Source: Mixia osmundae IAM 14324 (Eukaryota; Basidiomycota; Mixiomycetes; Mixiales; Mixiaceae). From it: 64,000 bases of DNA. The position numbers and the translations under genes are program-made. Shown here piece after piece: positions 56,047 through 64,000 of the stretch. Location of the stretch: positions 62,001 through 126,000 of the forward strand of contig NW_014575547.1 in assembly GCF_000708205.1 (NCBI RefSeq), written 5' to 3'. The notes beneath the pieces are model-generated. The model saw only the letters and a program-made list of their open reading frames with translations. It made no database searches and had not been told where the DNA came from. Each line of letters begins with the position of its first letter. Within the stretch, counting starts at the first letter, position 1.

Positions 56047-57638
56047 ATGAGCGATGACGAGGATGAAGACCGACAGACGCTACTGTCGCCTCCGCCGGCA
56101 AAGGCGCTAGACAAGCCCCTCAAAAGATCGCAATGGGTCATCATGGTCATCATCATGCTTTGCGAGCCCGTTTGCTTCTCCGTCATCTTCCCCTTCATCA
56201 ATGCCGAGATCGCCTCGCTAGGTGTACCCACAGAGCGAGTAGGCTACTCTGCAGGCGCGGTCGAGTCTGCATTCGCCCTCGCGCAGCTATTCACTGTGCT
56301 CGCGTGGGGCCGAGCGTCAGACAAGTTCGGTCGAAAGCCCATCATGATCTCAGGCTTGGCCGGCGTTGCGATCAGTATATGTTCCTTCGGCTTGTCGAGG
56401 ACGATCCCCGGCTTGATCGTCAGCCGATCGCTCGCAGGCGGGCTGTCTGGCAATGTCGCCGTTGCCAAGAGCATGATGAGCGAGATGACGAGCCCTGGGT
56501 CCAAGCGGCGTACTAGAATGTTCTCACTCATGCCTGTCTGCTGGTCCTTCGGCTGCGTCATCGGCAGCGCACTCGGGGGCGGTCTGTCCAACGCGGCCAA
56601 ACGCTATCCCACCGTCTTTGGCGATTCTGCTTTCCTACATGCGTACCCTTACGCGCTGCCTTGTCTCATCGCCGCCGTCTTTCCCTTTGTTGGCGCCGTT
56701 CTCAGCTCGATCGTGCTGGAAGAGGTGAGCCAGTAGGGTATGCTGCAGGCCACGACTGATTCGCAGCACAGACGCATCCGAATCACCAGCCAAAGTACGA
56801 GAGGATAGCAAGCTATAGCAAGACGCTCAGGCATGAGCGCACGATCTCCGTTGCCTCGGCTTACAGTGACGATGCGCTGCTATCGCCAACGGCCGAGCGG
56901 CGGTCGAGTCAGTACGAAGATCATGCTTTGCAGGGTCAGGATGAGCTAGAACGGGAGGCTGCATTGCACGACAAGCCAAAGCCGAGTCAGCTAAGGATGC
57001 TGCTGAGAGACCCGCAAGTTCAGATCACACTCGCCAACTTTGCGACGCGCGCCACCGTCATCACCGCCTGGACAGCTATCCTGCCGCTTTTTGCATTCAC
57101 GCCAGTCAAGAGCGGCGGTCTCGGTATGTCCGAAGGTGAACTAGGCACGATGCTCAGCATCAGAGGCCTGTCAGTCACGTTCTGCCAGCTATTCCTCTTT
57201 GTTCCGCTGCACGAACGGTACGGCGGACTGAAGCTATATAGATTCTGCATGCTGCTCTATCCGACTACGTATATCTTTCCGCCTTTCATCAACCAGTTTG
57301 CACGCATGGAAGGCACACCCGCGCGCATAGCAGAATACAGCGTCTTATTCATCCATCTGGCAATCGTCAGCTTTGCCAACATCTCCTTTTCGTGCATCTC
57401 CTTGCTCGTCAACGCGCTCGCCTCAGGCTCGGACTCGCTCGGAACGCTGCATGGTCTTTCGCAGACGACAGTTTCGTTTGCAAGAGCTATCGCGCCCTGG
57501 GCAGGCACATCGCTATTTGCTTGGTCGATCACAGATGCTCCGGAAGTCTTCAATGGCTACCTCATCTGGCTGCTGATGATCCTATTAGGCCTAGTCTGCG
57601 CGTCGCTCTCCTTTGGCTTGAGCAAGGACACTCGGTGA
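56047..57638 (+). CDS. Major facilitator superfamily transporter
   Basis: Two exons (47-bp intron after LSSIVLEE) give 514 residues. Twelve membrane spans can be traced, with MFS motif A between spans 2 and 3 (AWGRASDKFGRKP) and SRSLAGGLSGNVAVAKSMM in span 4. A central cytoplasmic loop of about 90 residues is Ser/Glu-rich with possible phosphorylation sites (RTISVASAYSDD). The overall pattern resembles the fungal and plant ZIFL-like group, but the substrate cannot be assigned. The ATG at 56047 (MSDDEDEDRQTLLS) has a short acidic N-terminus; a di-Leu signal TLLS may target an endosomal or vacuolar membrane. It is divergent from MVD1 (176 bp). Confidence 0.9.
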
Positions 57639-58646
57639 TCTGTCGATGTTGTTGTATATTGAGAGTATGCAATATGCAATGTGTTTGTAGCATACGACCA
57701 GGCTCACCTGCGGGCCGCGAGTTTGATTTCATCATTTGATCTTGCTCGACCGCGATGGATCGTGGAAGCCGGAAGAGTCACGTGAGTAGGTCATGCTGAA
57801 CACTCGCAGCTGTCGTCGCCCCGCGACCTTGTAGAGCGAGGTGAACAGCTCCAAAACTCGCAGTCCATAGCCGCACGTGCGAATCGAAGTGCAGCAGCTT
57901 CACCAGTGAGGAGCACCCAGGCTCTGAGCGGCGTCCCACCACGTTAAGAACACCGACCAGAGCAGGCGCTTTCGAGCTAGAAGTGCACTCCTTCGACGCT
58001 CTGCGACTGCCTAGCAGCGCTCATCAGCTAGGCACAGCTCTACGCCAATCCTCAATCGATACGAGCTACCAAGCGAGCTCGCAAGGACAAGACAGCACGG
58101 TCACGACATCCGCCTGACCCTTGGGCGCGCTCGCAGTTGACTGCAGGCAGCGCCGAGCAGACGGGCAGATTCACAGCGGTTTTGCTGTCTCGCTGCTGCT
58201 GTTGTGGAGGCTCGACTCGATCCGAGAAGGAAGCTAGCTGCGCTCTCAACTCGGACTTGGCTGTCGACTCCCACCGCGCCAAGTCGACTACCTCTTCGCG
58301 GCGACCTCATTCTTCGACGCTCGTAGGTGATCAGACCTCACTCTCGCTCGCTCTTGCAGATTCTTCTGGCAAGAAAGACTTCGGTGAGCAAGAACGGATT
58401 GAGCTACCTCTCTTCGGCGTTCTAGCACCAAGGCCGACTCGGCAGCCTCCCCAACCTAGGCGTCAGCGAGTGTCACCACCTTCAGCAGGCTCTCAGCAGA
58501 CCCCTGGCAGTCGAGACTCGTATCGACGCATTTTTTCGAGACACTACGGCCGACTTTCGCGTGCCGTTGAGTCGACCTCTTCCGCTGCCTCACGTGAGCA
58601 CGACTGTAGCGCTCCTTCGGTACCGGAACAACCTGATAATAGCGAC
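57639..58646 (+). other. Long intergenic/leader region upstream of GSK-3
   Basis: This 1.0-kb region is the largest gene-free stretch besides the inverted-repeat element. Several frames are open but lack start codons. One, 58137-58646, is in frame with the GSK-3 ATG and Ser/Arg-rich. An intron-like segment (GTAGGT..TTGCAG, about 58324-58361) is visible. It most likely holds the GSK-3 promoter and a long 5' untranslated region, perhaps with a leader intron. No conserved protein or RNA is recognisable. Confidence 0.35.
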
Positions 58647-60217
58647 ATGGCCTCTATGGGACCTATCAACGGTCTACGCGTCGGCGTCGGTTTGTCGCCC
58701 CTTTTCATCCCTGTCTGATCGGCGCTGACGTTACGTCACAGAGGACGCCACAAAGCACATCAAAGTGTCTGCCTCTGATGGCAAGTCTGGAGCGCCAAAG
58801 GAGCTCGTCTATACCAACTGCAAAGTCGTCGGCAATGGATCCTTCGGTGTCGTCTTTCAAGCAAAGCTTGTGTCATGCACTCCGGGCGAGGGAGAAGCTT
58901 CTTCGCCCGTCGGCGAGAATGGCGAGCAGAAGCAAGGTAGTGGCATAGCCGCAGGCGAAGATGTCGCGATCAAGAAGGTCCTGCAGGACAAACGCTTCAA
59001 AGTGGGTCGCGCGTACATCACGCGTGCACGTTGCTCATTCGTACGCGCAGAACCGAGAGCTGCAAATCATGCGCCTCGTCAGCCATCCTAATGTCGTGGA
59101 CTTGCGAGCATTCTTCTATTCCAACGGAGAAAAGGCGCGTCATTGCAGTGCTGCGCTATCTCTGTGTGCTGATAGCGAATCACAGAAAAAGGACGAGGTC
59201 TACCTCAACCTCGTTCTCGAATTTGTGCCAGAGACAGTCTACCGAGCTTCGCGGCACTTTGCAAAACTGAAACAGACGATGCCGATGGCGACGATCAAGC
59301 TGTACATGTACCAGCTGCTTCGGTCGCTTGCTTATATCCACTCTCTTGGAATCTGCCATCGCGATATCAAGCCACAGAATCTCTTGCTCAATCCGATCAC
59401 AGGCGTTCTGAAGCTTTGCGATTTCGGTAGCGCGAAGATCCTGATCGCTGGCGAGCCGAATGTCAGCTATATCTGCTCGAGATATTACCGAGCTCCAGAG
59501 CTCATCTTTGGCGCGACGAATTACACCACCAATATCGGTCGGTCCTGATATGCCCGGTGCTCTGTGGATCAAGCTGACTGGGACCTGCGAGCAGACGTGT
59601 GGTCGACAGGCTGCGTGATGGCAGAGCTCATGCTCGGGCAACCTCTTTTCCCTGGCGAGTCCGGCATCGATCAGCTGGTCGAGATCATCAAGGTACTCGG
59701 CACGCCGTCGCGCGATCAGATCAAGACGATGAACCCCAATTATATGGAGCACAAATTCCCTCAGATCAAGCCTCATCCCTTCTCAAAGGTTGGCCAATTC
59801 ACATGATCGCATCATGCGGGTTTGCTTATGACCTTCACAGGTCTTCCGACCTCGAACGCCGCAAGATGCGATCGATCTGATCTCTCGCTTGCTCGAGTAT
59901 ACGCCCTCGTCTCGGCTGACCGCCGTGGAAGCCATGTGTCATCCGTTCTTCAACGAATTGCGCGAAGCAGACGCCAAGATGGTCAACGGCAAGGATATGC
60001 CGCCCCTCTTTGACTTTACGCTCAATGGTGCGACCCATCCTCGTCTCTTGCTTAGACTGTACTGACCTGTCGAGGTTGGTCAGAGCTGAGTGTACGACCG
60101 GATCTGAACGCTCAGCTGGTGCCGGGTCACGCGGAAGAAGCACTCAAGTCGAGGGGGATCGACGTGCACAACTTCCAGCCACTGTCTGCAGAAAGCATGC
60201 GCATCACGCTCGACTAA
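58647..60217 (+). CDS. Glycogen synthase kinase 3 homolog (serine/threonine kinase)
   Basis: Seven exons give 417 residues. Kinase motifs are the Gly loop [29 protein letters not shown] joined to [16 protein letters not shown], then [15 protein letters not shown], the catalytic loop [22 protein letters not shown], and the GSK-3 activation segment [19 protein letters not shown] with its conserved Tyr. [19 protein letters not shown] and HPFFNELR follow. An unusual insert of about 30 Gly/Glu-rich residues lies between the Gly loop and VAIKK. Intron 3 (59135-59185) must be GC-AG (AAAAG|GCGCGT). The C-terminal MRITLD is family-like. GSK-3 kinases control stress response, meiosis and morphogenesis in fungi. 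Confidence 0.94.
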
Positions 60218-60223
60218 CGACCC

Positions 60224-60244
60224 GCTCGCTCGCTCGCTCGCTCG
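60224..60244 (+). repeat. Short (GCTC)5 tetranucleotide repeat
   Basis: About five tandem copies of GCTC begin 7 bp after the GSK-3 stop codon. It lies in the 3' untranslated region. No function implied. Confidence 0.8.
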
Positions 60245-60469
60245 GTGTTCTGTCATTATGTTCACGTGCATCTGGAGAGTAAGCCAGGGATCGCTTTGGC
60301 CCGGTACCACAACAACAAAGCAAGAATGCGATGAGCCTGGCTCGCGCTCGCATATGGCCACTGGCGTGTTCCTGATCGTGTCTCTCTCTGTGCTGCGCTC
60401 TGTACAACTGTAAGGCAATTGCAAACGAATTGATCGCCTCTACGTCTGTCCTGCAGGCTTGCGTTTCGC

Positions 60470-60959
60470 TCAGGCATTGACTTTTTTGGTCCTGCCGAGC
60501 TTCTTCTTGAAGCGTTGCAATCTCTTGGCGCTCATCTGCAGAGACTCGGTTCAGCATGATCACGCGAGTTGATATGTCGAGATCGACCTTTTGGGCAGCT
60601 TCGGCTATCCGCCGCTTGTCTTCTAGGATCTTTTTGCGCTCAGTATTGATGGCCTTTCGTCTGTCGATATCAGCTTGCTTGTCGTCCTTGAGCTCCTGTT
60701 CTATCTTCCTGATCGCATCACGCTTCGTCTTATCTGCCATCCTGGCCTGCCAAGCAGCAGACTGCTTCTTCGGCTTCCCTTGCACTGCACTGTCACCATC
60801 TACAGCGAGACTGTCCGGTAAGGCAGACACGGTGGCTGCATGGGCGGGCTTGCGTTGCGACCGATTGGTGGCTGTCTTGAGCTGTTTCCATGGTCGCCCC
60901 GATACATTTGATCGTAGCTTGGGCTCTGGTGCTGTGGATGTCGATGCAGTCGCTGCCAT
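60470..60959 (-). CDS. CGR1: Cgr1-like rRNA processing protein
   Basis: Two exons (52-bp intron) give 145 residues. The family start is GRPWKQLKTATNRSQRKP, a middle of charged helix (KTKRDAIRKIEQELKDDKQ) follows, and the last exon encodes the very basic tail MSAKRLQRFKKKLGRTKKVN. Cgr1 is a small nucleolar coiled-coil protein needed for 60S subunit (ITS2) processing. The intron GTCGAT..CTGCAG is required to reach the conserved tail. The ATG at 60959 gives MAATASTSTA. It is convergent with GSK-3. Confidence 0.85.
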
Positions 60960-61328
60960 GATCGTCTGACGTGTCCGCAATCGCTTTGACTGATCCCGAA
61001 ATGTTGGCAAGTCAATTTATTTATCGTGCGCCTCCTCTGGGAGTGATCGATTAATCAATCAATCGATGCGGTCATTCCAACCAAACTGCGCACAGCGACT
61101 TTGGCCAGACTGGACGCTCACATTCTGCTTCTGCCCTGGCAGACATCTGCCCAAGCAGACACTGGACACTAGACGCTGTGCAGTGTAGCGACAGCGTGAA
61201 CCAGGACAGCCATCATCGACCCCACAGAGCCAATGTACAGTGCACCCCGTCCTGAGCCCACAAGCACGCTATCGTAGAGCCACATTCGCTTCTTCATAGT
61301 CTGTCAGCACGCTCATATAGCCCACAAC
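60960..61328. promoter_or_regulatory. Bidirectional promoter region between CGR1 and the K+ channel
   Basis: This 369-bp gap separates two divergent start codons. It holds an AT-rich segment with a (TCAA/TCGA)-type run, ATTAATCAATCAATCGATGC at about 61050-61070, and a string of CAGACACTGGACAC-like sequence. No gene or RNA is seen. Confidence 0.4.
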
Positions 61329-63772
61329 ATGGCACCCCACGAGAGCAGTCAGGCTACTGCGACCAAAATGCGCGAATGCAGAGATGAGCACGCCAATGCA
61401 AGCGACAAAATGAGCAGTGAGGGCGGGAGCGATGCAACCATCTCTCCGTCCAAGGCAGCCGCAGACAAGTCGGAGAAGATGGAGGATGCTCAGGCTGAAG
61501 CCAACAAGCAAGTCGAAGCAGAGGAGGAGTTTGACAAGGCGGAAGAGATCGTCCAACATCCTCACGAGGTCATGTCGTCCTTCAGGCGAGCAGCCTTGCA
61601 CCGGATCCGCCATACTTTCAGGAGAAAGAGTGCGATGCATCGCCTGAAGGAATTTGCCAAAGTTGCCCCGCTCATCTCTGCCATCCTTGCACCCCTCTCG
61701 ACCCTCATGGATATCCCCGCCCTGTCCGAGCGAGTACGTCGCGTCTCGCTCTTCCTCATCATGGGCTCGAGCTCACGTCTTCTTTTGATAGTGGTACACA
61801 TTCAACGGCGTGGCTTTACCGGATCCGACTGCCTCTCTAGCTCTCAGCGCAGTCGGCCTTGCATTCAATCTGATCGCCAACGTTCTGTTGATGATCCGCT
61901 TCTCGGCCCAGAGCTCCTGGTGGAGACTCGCCACCCGGCTCTCACTGCTCGGCTGGCTCATGAAGACCATTCTGGCACTCGCCAACCTGATCTTGTTCGG
62001 CATCACCACCCGCAACGGGCCTGGCTACTCTTACGACGAAGGCTTCTGGTGCGCTGTCGTCTCTGTCTGCATATCAGGCATCATCGTCATCATGCTGGGC
62101 ATTCATTACTTCCTCGAATTCAAGCACTCCGATGTCTTGGCTTCCCGAGAGATCAGGTGAGTCGAGTCTCTGCCTGTGCGAGCTGCACTGAATCACAAAG
62201 ACAGGGTGACAGGAAGGCATTTCATGATGTCAACAGCAGCCATGTTCGGCCTGATCGCCATCCAAGCTCTCATCTTTTCGAGAATCGAACATTGGACCTA
62301 TCTCGAGGGCATTTACTTCAGTGTCGTCGTCATGCTCACAATCGGCTACGGAGACTTCTACCCTACCCACACAGCCACACGCATCCTGCTCTTCTTCTTC
62401 TTGATTGCCAACATTGCTGCTCTGGCACAGCTCGTCAACGGAATGGTCACGTTCTTCAAACAAAGAACCGATCAGCGCAAGAAAGACTATCGCGAGACCT
62501 TGGCGAACGACAAGAAGATCCGAGCAAAGACCGGTTACCTAGAGAAGGAGGCCACCCTCGTAGATGAGATGGCGTTCCTCGAAGCCATAGAAGCTCGCGA
62601 AGAGGTGTGCTTCGTCTCATAGCGCTAGATCGATGTGCTGATGCAGCCTGATGATACAGCAAGTGGCCCAGTCGATCGAATTTGCCATGTCAATCACTGT
62701 CTTCTTGCTCTTTATGCTTCTAGGTACCTGCGTGCTGCTTACTTATATATAGTTGCTAAAATCCGTGGTAACAGGTGCATGGATCTTCAGCTCAATAGAA
62801 GGCTGGACCTACGGCGATGGCCTTTACTGGTCCTACGTCACCTACTCTACGCTCGGTCTGGGTGACTTTTCACCTATCACCCCAGGCGGCAGAGTCATCT
62901 TCATTGTGTGGTCACTCCTGGCCGTGCCAATCGTCACATCAGCCGTCGTCAGCGCAGTGTCCAATTGGATCTCTGCACTGAGTCAGCGAGAGCTCGAGAA
63001 GCGCAAGAAAAAGACGGGCACTTCTGCTGACCAGATCGAAGAAGTGCATCAGCTCGAGGCGGAGATGCGAAAGGAAGGTCGCTCTGGAAACCTCGATGAG
63101 GCCGAATTGGCCCAGAGAGTCATGACGAAGAAGCACCAGGAACGATTCATTGAGCACAGCGCAATTGTCGATCGAGGGCTCAAGCAGCTCGACTTTGAGA
63201 TCAAAGAACGAAGGGCGTCCATGTCCGTCGAAGACGACACAGACAACAACTCGATCACGACGGCCATGACAGAAGAGGCCTCCCTCTATCTTGCCGAACG
63301 CATCCTGCGCGCAGCTCTCGAGCTCGAGATCAACGCAAGAAGTATGCTTATTGCCACGCTCGACAAGAGCAGCAAAGCTCGCACACTACTAAGAGCCGAT
63401 CGTAATATACAGATCAGAGATCTGAGAATGCTACAGGAGGATAGTGAGATGGATCACCCCATGGCCGAACAAGAGCTTAATATTATCTTGCCCGGCGAGG
63501 ACGACAACATGGATATGCTCAATGATGAGCAGATCTGGGAAGGCGTTACGAAGCATCGCGAGTCGCTCGGCACGCTTCTTGCTGCCGGTGTTCGTCTGAA
63601 GCGTCTAGAAGGAGTGCACAAACAGATGTTCGAGCGTCGTCGCCATTCGGTCACGAAACTCGATCCTGAGCAACAGGCCGATCTTGATGCAGACTTGGCA
63701 GAGCATGCGCCGGCTGTGCAAAGAACCGACTACGCTAATCACAAGCTTGATCATCGCAATCAGACAGTATGA
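61329..63772 (+). CDS. TOK1: TOK-type outward-rectifying potassium channel
   Basis: Five exons (introns of 58, 48, 55 and 51 bp) give 743 residues. The cytosolic N-terminus is charged. Eight membrane spans follow, with pore loops in the TOK arrangement (span pairs 5-6 and 7-8). Pore 1 filter is TIGYGDFYP and pore 2 filter is TLGLGDFSP. The C-terminal cytosolic region (~300 residues) is rich in Glu/Arg coiled-coil-like sequence. Tok channels are K+ outward rectifiers of the fungal plasma membrane that help set membrane potential. Introns 3 and 4 must both be removed to join the first pore half to AQSIEFAMSITVFLLFMLLG and then AWIFSSIEGWTYGDG. Confidence 0.92.
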
Positions 63773-64000
63773 GCTGCTGTTTGACTCTATCTTGTTTGAA
63801 GTAAACACGTCTGTATTGCTTGCTGAATTGTAAGATGATTAAGTTGTATGACAATGTAGCAGTACTGATTCGGTTCACATATGGAAGCCTGAGCTTGGCC
63901 CGCCTCGCATGACTGCCATATCCCAGGGCCCTCGGAGCTCGCTATTGCGCAAGGTGTCAGCTACGCCTATGATGAGCAGCCGGAAGCGCACTTCTTGTAT

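Noticed and set aside
60224-60244. (GCTC)n and the (GACT)4 run at 40920-40936 as signals
   Set aside because: They are short microsatellites in a 3' untranslated region and an intron; nothing indicates function.
1-64000. CRISPR arrays, prophage, bacterial operons, rRNA genes, LTR or other virus-like elements
   Set aside because: None seen; the window is spliced eukaryotic nuclear DNA and no retroelement or capsid-type sequence was recognised.
63773-64000. A partial gene at the right end
   Set aside because: The last 228 bp show no convincing frame, splice site or motif on either strand.

Overview
This window looks like nuclear DNA of a basidiomycete fungus with a very compact genome, probably a Pucciniomycotina-type yeast; that placement is inference. 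The support is densely packed genes on both strands, mostly separated by 40-250 bp, about 95 introns that are nearly all 38-63 bp long, and fungus-specific genes (Scm3, Kei1, Cgr1, a TOK-type K+ channel, cerevisin). Most exon-intron structures below were rebuilt by hand from splice sites and family motifs. Many give an open frame of exactly the family's expected length.

Layout. 0-8 kb: FKBP-type nucleolar isomerase, a coiled-coil/zinc-finger protein, vacuolar proteinase B, COP9 signalosome subunit 4. 8-20 kb: GH63-like glycosidase, an unknown protein, a small inner-membrane protein that may be a complex I subunit, the CENP-A chaperone Scm3, NDUFS6, an alcohol dehydrogenase, and a secreted SLT-type transglycosylase. 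20-34 kb: GFA-fold protein, tubby-like unknown, Tsr4/PDCD2, Kei1, PRPP synthetase, arylamine N-acetyltransferase, a 1710-residue DH-BAR-SH3 RhoGEF, a GNAT. 34-46 kb: Ubc1-type E2, GMC oxidoreductase, TMEM14, M14 carboxypeptidase, 2-methylcitrate dehydratase, an ER Hsp90 (GRP94) ending in HDEL, Mpp6, ATP synthase subunit f. 45.8-47.3 kb: a 1.49-kb element with 169-bp inverted repeats. 47.5 kb: a tRNA-Ser(UGA) gene with two insertions. 47.7-64 kb: Coq5, PCID2/Csn12-like, Bir1, a TPR-like protein, a four-span membrane protein, mevalonate diphosphate decarboxylase, an MFS transporter, GSK-3, Cgr1, a TOK K+ channel.

Almost everything is housekeeping, and neighbours are not functionally linked in any operon-like way. 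Recurrent themes are mitochondrial respiration (NDUFS6, Atp17, Coq5, probable NUXM-like protein), chromosome segregation (Scm3, Bir1), protein quality control and turnover (GRP94, FKBP, Ubc1, CSN4, proteinase B) and ribosome/RNA biology (Tsr4, Cgr1, Mpp6, PCID2).

The most unusual observations are a serine tRNA gene whose D-loop is interrupted by about 52 nt in addition to a normal 12-nt anticodon-loop intron, a marked use of GC-AG introns, an HDEL-tagged GRP94 in a fungus, the inverted-repeat element next to the tRNA, and coding sequences of convergent genes that overlap.
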